DNA from: Flavobacterium pectinovorum
GTDB taxonomy: Bacteria; Bacteroidota; Bacteroidia; Flavobacteriales; Flavobacteriaceae
DNA length: 64,000 nt
Assembly (NCBI RefSeq): GCF_900142715.1
Contig: NZ_FRBX01000002.1
Span: 124,001-188,000, forward strand
Direction: 5' to 3'
Within the stretch, counting starts at the first letter, position 1. Each line of letters begins with the position of its first letter. The position numbers were made by a program, and so were the translations under genes. The notes under the pieces are model-generated. The model had not been told where the DNA came from and did not search any database. It was given only the letters and a program-made list of their open reading frames with translations. This document shows, in pieces, positions 1 to 7,166 of the stretch.

Positions 1-231
1 TAAAACCAATAAAGCTTCATCTAAAGTATGAATGCTTTCAACTTCTTCTGTTTTGTAACGAGTCGTCAATGAAATTGAATACGTATTATCTTCATTAAGA
101 ACTAATCTAAAATAGATGTTCTTAATTTCAGTATCGCCCATTGTTTTGGCTAAGGTTAATTTTGCAAAAGTGCCGCTTTGAATGCTTTCTTTCACACGCT
201 CACAAAAAAGAGCAAATATAGGTTCGTACAT
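1..231 (-). CDS. Unknown protein, 5' part only
   Basis: The first 77 codons of a minus-strand gene read from an ATG at 231 and run off the window edge with no stop. The visible part begins MYEPIFALFCERVKES and goes on with alternating charged and beta-prone residues. It has no signal peptide, membrane segment or motif that I recognise. It lies downstream of the crotonase gene on the same strand, separated by 160 bases of repeat-like sequence, so cotranscription is uncertain. I cannot assign a function from this fragment; the rest of the gene is outside the window. Confidence 0.6.
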   Translation of the reverse strand, partial: MYEPIFALFCERVKESIQSGTFAKLTLAKTMGDTEIKNIYFRLVLNEDNTYSISLTTRYKTEEVESIHTLDEALLVL

Positions 232-239
232 TTTTTTAA

Positions 240-345
240 GTTGCTAAGGTTCTGAGATGCTAAGTTTCTAAGTTTTAAATCTCTGTGCTATATTTAACCG
301 CAAAGTTCGCCAGGATTTACGCAAAGTTTCGCAAAGCTTATAAAT
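240..345. repeat. Degenerate short-repeat intergenic sequence
   Basis: The gap between the partial gene and the crotonase gene is made of short imperfect repeats. The first part repeats a GCTAAG / TCTAAG word at 7-9 base intervals (about 240-275). The second repeats CGCAAAGTT three times (about 300-342: CGCAAAGTTCGC, CGCAAAGTTTCGC, CGCAAAGC), followed by partly complementary sequence. No ORF of note lies here. It resembles the low-complexity gaps near 4.6 kb and 22.6 kb. Confidence 0.45.
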
Positions 346-391
346 CTTTGGGAAACTTCGTGAAATCTTTGTGTATTTCTGTGGTATAACT

Positions 392-1174
392 CTATTTCCC
401 GGTAAATTCTGCTTTACGTTTTTCTAAAAATGCAGTTGTTCCTTCTTTAAAATCCTGAGTTCCGAAACATTTTCCGAATGATTTGATTTCGGTATCAAAA
501 CCATTTTTACCGTCTGTATAATTGGCATTTATTGCTTTTATTGCTCTACTGATAGCAAATGGCGCATTTTTAATGATTTTTTGGGCGATTACGTTTGTAA
601 AAGTCAAAAGTTCTGCCTGAGGAACTACGTGATTTACCAAACCATATTCTTTGGCTTCTTCTGCAGAAATCATTGCTGCGGTCATAATCATTTCCATTGC
701 ACGACCTTTACCTACTAATTGTGGTAAACGCTGTGTTCCTCCGTAACCCGGAATTAATCCTAAAGTTACCTCTGGTAATCCCATTTTTGCATTATCTGAA
801 GCAACTCTAAAATGACAAGCCATTGCCAGCTCTAATCCGCCGCCAAGTGCAAAACCATTTACGGCTGCAATTACAGGTTTCTTTAAACCTTCAATAAAAT
901 CAAATAATGTTTCTTGTCCTTCTGCCGCAAGTTGCGCGCCTTCAACAATAGTATAATTTGCAAATTCTGAAATATCAGCTCCGGCTACAAATGCCTTTTC
1001 TCCACTTCCAGTAATTATAATAACACGAACATCATCATTTTTTGCCAATAATTTTACCGCTTTACTCAAATCACTAATTGTTGCTTTATTTAAGGCATTC
1101 AATTTTGTAGGTCGGTTAATGGTTACCGTTGCAATTCTTTCTTCAATAGAAATTAAAAGATTTTCGTAGTTCAT
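392..1174 (-). CDS. Enoyl-CoA hydratase/isomerase family protein (crotonase)
   Basis: A 260-residue crotonase-fold protein, the usual length for a short-chain enoyl-CoA hydratase, which adds water across the 2,3 double bond of an enoyl-CoA in fatty-acid beta-oxidation. Seen: the N-terminal segment VTINRPTKLNALN, the first oxyanion-hole region with AGADI, the second with NGFALGGGLELAMAC, and LPEVTLGLIPGYGGTQRL carrying the Glu found at the catalytic position of hydratases. The start is the ATG at 1174. The frame stays open a further 68 codons upstream, but that stretch overlaps the kinase gene and does not look like a crotonase N-terminus. The gap to the upstream kinase gene on the same strand is 10 bases. 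The exact substrate cannot be told; a dehydratase or isomerase role is possible. Confidence 0.9.
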   Translation of the reverse strand: MNYENLLISIEERIATVTINRPTKLNALNKATISDLSKAVKLLAKNDDVRVIIITGSGEKAFVAGADISEFANYTIVEGAQLAAEGQETLFDFIEGLKKPVIAAVNGFALGGGLELAMACHFRVASDNAKMGLPEVTLGLIPGYGGTQRLPQLVGKGRAMEMIMTAAMISAEEAKEYGLVNHVVPQAELLTFTNVIAQKIIKNAPFAISRAIKAINANYTDGKNGFDTEIKSFGKCFGTQDFKEGTTAFLEKRKAEFTGK

Positions 1175-1184
1175 GACAGTGGTT

Positions 1185-2657
1185 TTATGAGTTTGTGATA
1201 GGCAAGGAAACTCTAAAAGTGGTTCCTTTTCCGTAAGTTGATTCAAAGGTAATTGTTCCTTTGTAATTTTCGATGATGTTTTTGATAATTCCGAGTCCAA
1301 GTCCCATTCCGCTGGTTTTGGTGGTAAACTTTGGTTCGAAAATTCTACTGATATCTTGTTTCTGAATCCCAATTCCATTATCTCTTACTGCGATTTCAAC
1401 ATTGTTGTTTCTTCTTTTCACGGTAACCAAAATTGATTTGTGAAACTGACTTTCCGGAATGGCCTGCGTTGCATTTTTAACCAAGTTGGTAATAACGCGA
1501 ATTAGTTGTGTACGGTCCATTTTGGAGATAATTTCTTCTTCTTCACTTTCAAAAACAATATAATCTTCGTTGAAAATATCCAGTGAAAGTTCAACAACCT
1601 CAACCACATTCAAAGTTTCATTTTGTTGTGCCGGCATCGAAGCAAAATTCGAAAACGCCGAAGCCACCGCTGTCATTGTATCAATTTGCTGAATTAAGGT
1701 TTCAGAGTAATCGTTTAATTTCTGTTTTACATCTGGTGCTGTTGGATCAAACTTGCGTTGAAAACTCTGCACCGTTAAACGCATTGGCGTAAGCGGATTT
1801 TTAATTTCGTGAGCTACCTGTTTTGCCATTTCGCGCCACGCTTCTTCACGTTCGCTTTGCGCCAGTTTTATAGCACTGGTTTCCAATTTGTCAACCATTC
1901 CGTTATATGCCTTGATCAAAAAGTTAACTTCTTTACTATTGGCTTCTAAAACAATTTTCTCGTTTTTCTGATCCAGATTGGTTTCTTCCAATCTGTCTGA
2001 AATGGTTTTTAATGATTTTGTGATATAAGTTGAAAGGAAATAGGCCAAAGCAAAAGCCACAATCAACATAAAGGAATACACCTGACTTAAACGAATCAGG
2101 AAAGTATTTAACTCATTGTCGTAATAACCATCGTCTTCCAGATACGGAAGGTTTAAAATTCCGAGAGGTTTGAATTTTTCGTCTTTAATTAAACTATATG
2201 AGGATCTGTTTTTGACTCCGTCGATGGTTTTAATGTCAACAAAACGTTTTTCTATAGAAGATCGAACTAGTTTCAATATATAGTCCGGAACTGGAGGTGC
2301 TACTTTATCAACCGCAAAAGATTCTTTTGAGGATTTCAGCAGTTTTCCGTCAAGACTGTAAATATTGATTTCGATTTTGTGAATTTGGGCCAGTTCATGA
2401 ATTTTATCTTTAAAAATCAAATCTAAATTAGCCGTTTTTAAAGGATAGGTTGTGGTTGCCAGAACGTAATTGATATGTTCTTTTACCGCATTTTCTTTTC
2501 GTTCTAAACGTTCCTGATGATATTCTTTGGCTTCATTTTTAAATTGAATAATCGAAATGGAAGCCAATAAAAAAGATGCCACAACAATCAATACAATCAT
2601 CGACAGGAAAATCCTTGTTCGTAATGAAAGCATTGACATTTTTAGGTTGTTCAGCAT
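1185..2657 (-). CDS. Membrane sensor histidine kinase with HAMP domain (NtrY-like)
   Basis: A 490-residue sensor kinase. Seen in order: a membrane segment near the N-terminus (IFLSMIVLIVVASFLLASIS), an extracytoplasmic sensor region of about 150 residues, a second membrane segment (SFMLIVAFALAYFL), a HAMP linker, the H-box with AHEIKNPLTPMRL, the N-box with LVKNATQAIP, the G1 box VRDNGIGI, and the F/G2 region FEPKFTTKTSGMGLGLGI. The kinase core resembles NtrY/ZraS-type kinases. I chose the ATG at 2657; an upstream in-frame ATG at 2720 lies in the repeat-rich gap and gives an unnatural N-terminus. No response regulator lies beside it, so it is an orphan or works with a distant partner. The signal sensed is unknown. 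Confidence 0.88.
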   Translation of the reverse strand: MLNNLKMSMLSLRTRIFLSMIVLIVVASFLLASISIIQFKNEAKEYHQERLERKENAVKEHINYVLATTTYPLKTANLDLIFKDKIHELAQIHKIEINIYSLDGKLLKSSKESFAVDKVAPPVPDYILKLVRSSIEKRFVDIKTIDGVKNRSSYSLIKDEKFKPLGILNLPYLEDDGYYDNELNTFLIRLSQVYSFMLIVAFALAYFLSTYITKSLKTISDRLEETNLDQKNEKIVLEANSKEVNFLIKAYNGMVDKLETSAIKLAQSEREEAWREMAKQVAHEIKNPLTPMRLTVQSFQRKFDPTAPDVKQKLNDYSETLIQQIDTMTAVASAFSNFASMPAQQNETLNVVEVVELSLDIFNEDYIVFESEEEEIISKMDRTQLIRVITNLVKNATQAIPESQFHKSILVTVKRRNNNVEIAVRDNGIGIQKQDISRIFEPKFTTKTSGMGLGLGIIKNIIENYKGTITFESTYGKGTTFRVSLPITNS

Positions 2658-2737
2658 GTTTTGTTTCTTTTGTTTCAGGTTTGCTTCGCCAATTCGGCTC
2701 TGCCTCGTGTCAAGTTTCATGTTCCGTTGCGGGTGGC

Positions 2738-2760
2738 AACTTGAAACCTGAAACTTGAAA
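2738..2760. repeat. Heptamer array AAC(C/T)TGA x3
   Basis: Three tandem 7-bp units (AACTTGA, AACCTGA, AACTTGA) lie between the kinase and hemJ genes. The 15 bases at 2740-2754 recur exactly, inverted, at 3326-3340, just upstream of the hemJ start, so hemJ is flanked by an inverted pair. Further partial copies of the same words are visible at about 2670-2680 and 2708-2720. Confidence 0.6.
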
Positions 2761-2769
2761 CTAAAAAAA

Positions 2770-3318
2770 CTATTTTTTCTCTCTTATTCTTTTATAAAAA
2801 CGGAATCCCAGCATAATAATTATTGAGAATAAAAAGATTCCGATTACACCAAATATCCAGTTGATGGCACTTTTTAAAACTACTAAAAATACAACGGCAA
2901 AGAGTATAATTGTAGCGCCTTCATTCCATAAACGCATAAAATTGTTAGTATATTTTACCTCATCGTTTTGAAGCTGTTTGAAAATCTGGTGACATTTTCC
3001 GTGATATAAATATAAAAGAAAAACGAAACATAATTTTACATGCATCCACGGCATTTTCATCCATACATGACCTGCATCTGTAAAGAACAGCATCCAAAAA
3101 GCAAAAACACTTGCCAAAACTGCCGATGGCCAAGTAATAATATACCACAAACGATAGGTCATTATTTTGTATTGCGCCTGTAGAATTTCCTTTTCAGGAG
3201 ATGGCTTTTCGTTGGCTTCAATTTGGTACACGAATAAACGTACAATATAAAACAAACCCGCGAACCAGGTTATTACAAATATAAGATGCAGTGATTTTAG
3301 ATAATTATAATATTCCAT
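2770..3318 (-). CDS. hemJ: Protoporphyrinogen oxidase HemJ (CopD/UPF0093-like membrane protein)
   Basis: A 182-residue integral membrane protein with about five hydrophobic helices. HemJ oxidises protoporphyrinogen IX to protoporphyrin IX, the step before ferrochelatase, in bacteria lacking HemG and HemY. Seen: the family-type first helix LKSLHLIFVITWFAGLFYI with its conserved His and Trp, then Arg, and a later helix with WMHVKLCFVFLLYLYH containing the Lys/His pair typical of the family. The start is the ATG at 3318; the upstream ATG at 3339 sits in an intergenic repeat. hemH lies directly upstream on the same strand, supporting HemJ over a generic CopD copper protein. Identity is inferred from motif and context, since sequence conservation in this family is low. 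Confidence 0.8.
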   Translation of the reverse strand: MEYYNYLKSLHLIFVITWFAGLFYIVRLFVYQIEANEKPSPEKEILQAQYKIMTYRLWYIITWPSAVLASVFAFWMLFFTDAGHVWMKMPWMHVKLCFVFLLYLYHGKCHQIFKQLQNDEVKYTNNFMRLWNEGATIILFAVVFLVVLKSAINWIFGVIGIFLFSIIIMLGFRFYKRIREKK

Positions 3319-3370
3319 GCTTTTTGTTTCAGGTTTCAAGTTTTTTTAAAGTTGATTATGCTCAACAATC

Positions 3371-3447
3371 TTTACTCTTTACTCTTTACTCTTTACTCTT
3401 TACTCTTTACTCTTTACTCTTTACTCTTTACTCTTTATTCTTTATTC
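3371..3447. repeat. Heptamer tandem repeat (TTTACTC)9(TTTATTC)2
   Basis: Nine perfect TTTACTC units followed by two TTTATTC units occupy 77 bases without a break in phase, ending on the first base of the hemH stop codon complement. On the minus strand, in which both neighbouring genes read, the unit is GAGTAAA. It lies between the hemH stop and the hemJ start and is long enough to vary in copy number by slippage. Confidence 0.9.
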
Positions 3448-4460
3448 TATTTAGCCCAATCATTAATCCAGTTACTCACAGTCTGGCACCACTCATCATC
3501 ATCGTTCAAACACGGAACAGCTAAAAATTCTTTTCCTCCGTTTGCTTCAAAATCTTCTTTGGCGCGCATGGCGATTTCTTCCAGAGTTTCTAAACAATCT
3601 GAAACGAAAGCCGGCGTTACAACTGCTAAATTTTTGATTCCTTTTCCTGGCATTTTATCAATTTCAACATCAGTATAAGGTTCTAACCATTTGTCTCCCG
3701 CTAGACGCGATTGAAAAGTCAAACTATATTTATCAGCAGGAAGTCCCAATAATTTCACGACTTGTCTGGTTGTTTCATAACATTGATGACGGTAACAGAA
3801 ATCATGTGCCGGCGAAGGCGTGTTACAACAAGAACCGTCAATTTTACAATGTGACTTTGTTACATCTGTTTTGCGAATATGACGCTCCGGAATTCCGTGA
3901 TAAGAGAATAATAAATGATCATAATCAAAACCAACTAAATGTTTCTGAATCGAATCGGCCAAATTCTTAATGTAATCGGGTTTGTTATAAAACGCAGGAA
4001 CATCCGTAAAAGTCATTTGTGGAAATTTCTTTTTACGAATTTCTTCGGCTTTAACCAAAATAGTCAAGGTCGAAGCCATTGCATACTGTGGATATAACGG
4101 AAAAAGCATTACTTCTGTCACGCCTTTGTCATGCAGTTCCTGAAGTCCTTTTTCGATAGTCATGCTTCCGTAGCGCATTGCCAATGCAACAGGAACATTT
4201 ACTAAAGGCTGTACTTTCTTTTGCATTCTTTCTGAAAGAACTACTAACGGAGAACCTTCTTCCCACCAGATTTTAGCGTAAGCGTGTGCTGATTCTTCCG
4301 GTCTTTTTCTTAGGATAATACCACGAACTAAAAAAGCTCTCAACAAATACGGAACATCGATCACGTATTTATCCATTAAAAATTCGTCTAAGTACGGTTT
4401 TACATCTTTTGTAGTTGGACTTTCTGGAGATCCTAAGTTTACTAATAATACGCCTTTCAT
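3447..4460 (-). CDS. hemH: Ferrochelatase
   Basis: A 337-residue ferrochelatase, which inserts Fe2+ into protoporphyrin IX as the last step of haem synthesis. Seen: N-terminal GVLLVNLGSPESP, the active-site His188 in FSYHGIPERH, and the conserved acidic helix in TPAFVSDCLETLEEI. There is an internal cysteine cluster, Cys205, Cys211, Cys212, Cys222 and Cys227, just after the active site. Internal four-Cys motifs coordinating a [2Fe-2S] cluster are known in some bacterial ferrochelatases, so a cluster here is plausible, but this is inference. It lies upstream of hemJ on the same strand, with the heptamer array between them. Confidence 0.96.
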   Translation of the reverse strand: MKGVLLVNLGSPESPTTKDVKPYLDEFLMDKYVIDVPYLLRAFLVRGIILRKRPEESAHAYAKIWWEEGSPLVVLSERMQKKVQPLVNVPVALAMRYGSMTIEKGLQELHDKGVTEVMLFPLYPQYAMASTLTILVKAEEIRKKKFPQMTFTDVPAFYNKPDYIKNLADSIQKHLVGFDYDHLLFSYHGIPERHIRKTDVTKSHCKIDGSCCNTPSPAHDFCYRHQCYETTRQVVKLLGLPADKYSLTFQSRLAGDKWLEPYTDVEIDKMPGKGIKNLAVVTPAFVSDCLETLEEIAMRAKEDFEANGGKEFLAVPCLNDDDEWCQTVSNWINDWAK

Positions 4461-4469
4461 TTATTCTTT

Positions 4470-4497
4470 GCTTTAGGCTTTAAGCTCTAGGCTTTAA
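4470..4497. repeat. Heptamer array GCTTTAG/GCTTTAA x4
   Basis: Four in-phase 7-bp units (GCTTTAG, GCTTTAA, GCTCTAG, GCTTTAA) sit 10 bases upstream of the hemH start on its coding strand. The remainder of the 248-base gap to the AraC gene (4461-4708) has no convincing ORF. It holds a degenerate element around 4615-4655 resembling 22640-22682, and a small palindrome CGATAGCTATCG at 4679-4690. Confidence 0.6.
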
Positions 4498-4708
4498 GCG
4501 TTTAATTTGTTTTTAAAAATTTCGTCAAAAGTAGAAATTGCTACTTTTTGGAAATATGATAATTATTACTTTTTATTTATTGTTGAATATCGAAAATTGA
4601 TTTCTGGATATTGGCACACTGATTAAACGGGTTTAACAGGTTTTCGCAGATTTAAAATTCGTGCTAATTTGTGAATCCCGATAGCTATCGAGAGTGGCCG
4701 ACAAAAAC

Positions 4709-5581
4709 CTAAACATTTGTATTAATCGACATCAAATATTTTTTTGGAGTTGTCGCAAACTTCTTTTTGAACGCCGCTATAAAGTGACTTCCTGTGCTGT
4801 AACCGATTTTCAATCCCACTTCGTTTACGTTATATGATCCGCTGTCCAACAATTTTCTGGCGAAATCCATTTTATAGTCAAAAAGGAAACCATAAACTGT
4901 ATCTCCGTAAATTTGTTTGAAACCCATTTTTAGTTTTTTCAAATTCAAACCAATTTCGTCTGCGAGTTCTTGTAATCCTGGCGGTTCAGCCATATTGGCG
5001 ATGATAATTTCTTTTGCTTTTCGAATCTTCAAAACGTTGTCTTCATCAATTAAAAACGGACATTGTTCTGCGTTTGGATCTTCGGTTCTGTTAAAATACA
5101 AACTCAACAATTCGTATCCTTTCCCTTTATAATAAAGGTTTTTTATGGATGGATGAAGGTTATAATGAAACAGCTGACTTAGCACAATAGCCATTGAAGG
5201 ACTAATATTTCCTTCGTTATAATATTTTTTGTCCTTATTATCAGGACTTAAAAAAGTAATATAATCTGCTTCTGCAGAAAACAACGCGTGAAATTTCTTG
5301 ATCGATACAATTACAGAAATGACCCATGAATTTGGAGCCAACTCCAAATTCAACGGTAATTCTTTTTGTGGATTGTATAAAAGCAGCGATTTTTCTTCCT
5401 TTAAATCTAAAGCGTAAGTGCCTTGATTAAACAAGAATTTAGCATTGCCTTTTATCCCGAAGTGAAACTGTATCAGACCACTACCAACTTCGTGCTGTCC
5501 AAAAAATGGTTCTGAACTATCGTTTTGAAAACGAATAAGCGTAAAGTCGTCTTCAATTTTTATAATTTCCTGAGAACTCAT
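4709..5581 (-). CDS. AraC-family transcriptional regulator
   Basis: A 290-residue regulator. The N-terminal roughly 180 residues are beta-rich and cupin-like, as in ligand-sensing AraC proteins. The C-terminal 100 residues form the double helix-turn-helix: the first is LQELADEIGLNLKKLKMGFK and the second is VNEVGLKIGYSTGSHFIAAFK, followed by the typical TTPKKYL end. It is transcribed divergently from hemA across a 227-base gap and sits between the hemH-hemJ pair and the hemA operon. That makes it a good candidate for a haem- or iron-responsive regulator of both units. The ligand is not deducible from sequence. PchR-type regulators have a similar arrangement. Confidence 0.88.
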   Translation of the reverse strand: MSSQEIIKIEDDFTLIRFQNDSSEPFFGQHEVGSGLIQFHFGIKGNAKFLFNQGTYALDLKEEKSLLLYNPQKELPLNLELAPNSWVISVIVSIKKFHALFSAEADYITFLSPDNKDKKYYNEGNISPSMAIVLSQLFHYNLHPSIKNLYYKGKGYELLSLYFNRTEDPNAEQCPFLIDEDNVLKIRKAKEIIIANMAEPPGLQELADEIGLNLKKLKMGFKQIYGDTVYGFLFDYKMDFARKLLDSGSYNVNEVGLKIGYSTGSHFIAAFKKKFATTPKKYLMSINTNV

Positions 5582-5672
5582 AGCGATATTTTTTTAAAAC
5601 TAAAATCATAATAAATTCGAAATGTTATTTAGAATCACTCTAAACAAATCATTTCTAACAACTTGATTTTGC

Positions 5673-5746
5673 TACAAAAATACTTCTTTTTGCATAAAAA
5701 CAGACGTTTAGAAACAAAAAAACATGCAGCGATACAAAAAGTACTT
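5673..5746. promoter_or_regulatory. Candidate AraC operator: two direct repeats TACAAAAA(G)TACTT
   Basis: TACAAAAATACTT at 5673-5685 and TACAAAAAGTACTT at 5733-5746 are near-identical direct repeats 60 bases apart in the araC-hemA divergent gap. The second contains the perfect palindrome AAAAGTACTTTT (5737-5748) and lies just upstream of the hemA -7 box. The first contains CAAAAATA, which read on the minus strand is a -7-type TATTTTTG for the regulator gene. AraC proteins usually bind direct repeats. Binding is inferred only. Confidence 0.4.
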
Positions 5747-5776
5747 TTAGCGTTACTTTTATAAACACTATAATGA

Positions 5777-5784
5777 TAATTTTG
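5777..5784 (+). promoter_or_regulatory. Putative -7 box of the hemA operon
   Basis: TAATTTTG matches the Bacteroidota -7 consensus TAnnTTTG. It lies 24 bases upstream of the ATG at 5809, and a weak T-rich element (TTTA, 5746-5749) lies in the -33 region. Its position argues against the longer in-frame start at 5773, which would put the start codon at the promoter. Confidence 0.5.
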
Positions 5785-5808
5785 TTGCACTTTTATGAAA
5801 GTAGATTT

Positions 5809-7059
5809 ATGGAAAACAATAACGCACCGAAACACCTATATTTTTATTCAGTTGGTCTGAGTTATAAAAAAGCTGATGCTGAGGTTAGAGGTCAATTTAG
5901 TTTGGATGCAGTTGCAAAAACGCGTTTGCTGGAACAGGCTAAAACAGAAGGAATAGAAAGTTTAATTGTCACTTCGACTTGCAACAGAACCGAAATCTAC
6001 GGTTTTGCTGAACACCCTTTTCAATTAATAAAACTTATTTGCGATAATAGTAACGGATCTGTAGATGCTTTCCAAAAAGTGGGATTCGTTTATAAGAATC
6101 AGGAAGCGATAAATCATTTGTTTCGCGTAGGAACTGGTTTAGACAGTCAGATTCTTGGCGATTTTGAAATTATATCTCAAATCAAAACCAGTTTTACACA
6201 TTCTAAATCAATGGGTTTAGCCAATACTTTTATGGAAAGATTGGTTAACGCTGTAATTCAGGCGAGCAAAAAAATCAAGAACGAAACAGAAATTAGTTCC
6301 GGCGCGACTTCGGTTTCTTTTGCATCGGTTCAATACATTATCAAAAATGTAGAGGATATCGGTAATAAAAACATTTTACTTTTCGGAACAGGAAAAATTG
6401 GAAGAAATACTTGCGAAAATCTGGTAAAACATACTAAAAACGAACACATTACTTTAATCAACAGAACGAAAGACAAAGCTGAGAAATTGGCCGGAAAACT
6501 AAATTTGATTGTTAAAGATTATTCAGAATTGCATTTAGAACTTCAAAAAGCTGATGTTGTGGTTGTCGCAACTGGCGCACAAAACCCAACGGTTGATAAA
6601 GCGATTTTAAATCTTAAAAAACCTTTATTGATTCTGGATTTATCGATTCCGAAAAACGTTCATGAAAATGTTGAGGAATTAGAAGGTGTAACTTTGATTC
6701 ATATGGATTATTTGTCTCAATTGACAGATGAAACTTTGGAAAACAGAAAATTACATATTCCTGCTGCTGAAGCTATTATTGAAGAAATCAAAGAAGAATT
6801 TGTAACCTGGACAAAAGGACGAAAATTTGCTCCTACTATAAATGCTTTAAAAGAAAAACTGAATGCTATTAAAGTTTCAGAATTAGATTTTCAAAGCAGA
6901 AAAATTGCCGATTTTAATGAAGCCCAGGCTGAAATTATCAGCAACCGAATTATTCAAAAAATCACTACACATTTTGCCAATCATTTAAAAGACGACGACA
7001 CCATGGTCGATGAAAGCATCGAATGGATCGAAAAAGTCTTTAAAATAAAAGCATCTTAA
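5809..7059 (+). CDS. hemA: Glutamyl-tRNA reductase
   Basis: A 416-residue enzyme that reduces glutamyl-tRNA with NADPH to glutamate-1-semialdehyde, the first committed step of the C5 haem pathway. Seen: the catalytic Cys58 in TSTCNRTEIYG, the substrate-domain segment GTGLDSQILGDFEI, the segment ISSGATSVSFASVQYI, the Rossmann NADPH-binding segment LLFGTGKIGR, and a C-terminal helical dimerisation region. The ATG at 5809 is preferred because the family N-terminus (HLYFYSVGLSYKKA) begins right after it and a -7 box lies upstream. It opens the plus-strand hem operon, with hemC following after a 107-base gap that holds a long hairpin. Confidence 0.96.
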   Translation: MENNNAPKHLYFYSVGLSYKKADAEVRGQFSLDAVAKTRLLEQAKTEGIESLIVTSTCNRTEIYGFAEHPFQLIKLICDNSNGSVDAFQKVGFVYKNQEAINHLFRVGTGLDSQILGDFEIISQIKTSFTHSKSMGLANTFMERLVNAVIQASKKIKNETEISSGATSVSFASVQYIIKNVEDIGNKNILLFGTGKIGRNTCENLVKHTKNEHITLINRTKDKAEKLAGKLNLIVKDYSELHLELQKADVVVVATGAQNPTVDKAILNLKKPLLILDLSIPKNVHENVEELEGVTLIHMDYLSQLTDETLENRKLHIPAAEAIIEEIKEEFVTWTKGRKFAPTINALKEKLNAIKVSELDFQSRKIADFNEAQAEIISNRIIQKITTHFANHLKDDDTMVDESIEWIEKVFKIKAS

Positions 7060-7072
7060 AAACATAATTTTC

Positions 7073-7151
7073 CACCATATAAGTTATATAAGTTCATTTA
7101 ACTATAGTTATTTACGCATTGCTTAAATTTACTTATATAACTTATATGGTG
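7073..7151. repeat. 21-bp perfect inverted repeat between hemA and hemC
   Basis: The arms at 7073-7093 and 7131-7151 are exact reverse complements of 21 bases, separated by a 37-base spacer. Each arm contains the sub-repeat ATAAGTTATATAAGT. The right arm ends 15 bases before the hemC ATG, so in mRNA the hairpin would abut the hemC ribosome binding region. There is no T-run directly after it, so it is not a classic terminator. It could be an mRNA processing or stability element, or a small non-autonomous mobile repeat. Confidence 0.85.
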
Positions 7152-7166
7152 AAGAAAAAGTAAAAC

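Noticed and set aside
1175..1378. Longer N-terminus of the crotonase
   Set aside because: The extra 68 codons lie within the kinase gene in another frame and do not resemble crotonases, which begin at the ATG at 1174.
2960..3148. Small ORF within hemJ in another frame
   Set aside because: It overlaps the hemJ membrane helices entirely and has no family features.
4679..4690. Palindrome CGATAGCTATCG as a terminator or operator
   Set aside because: It is short, lacks a T-run and has no other support.
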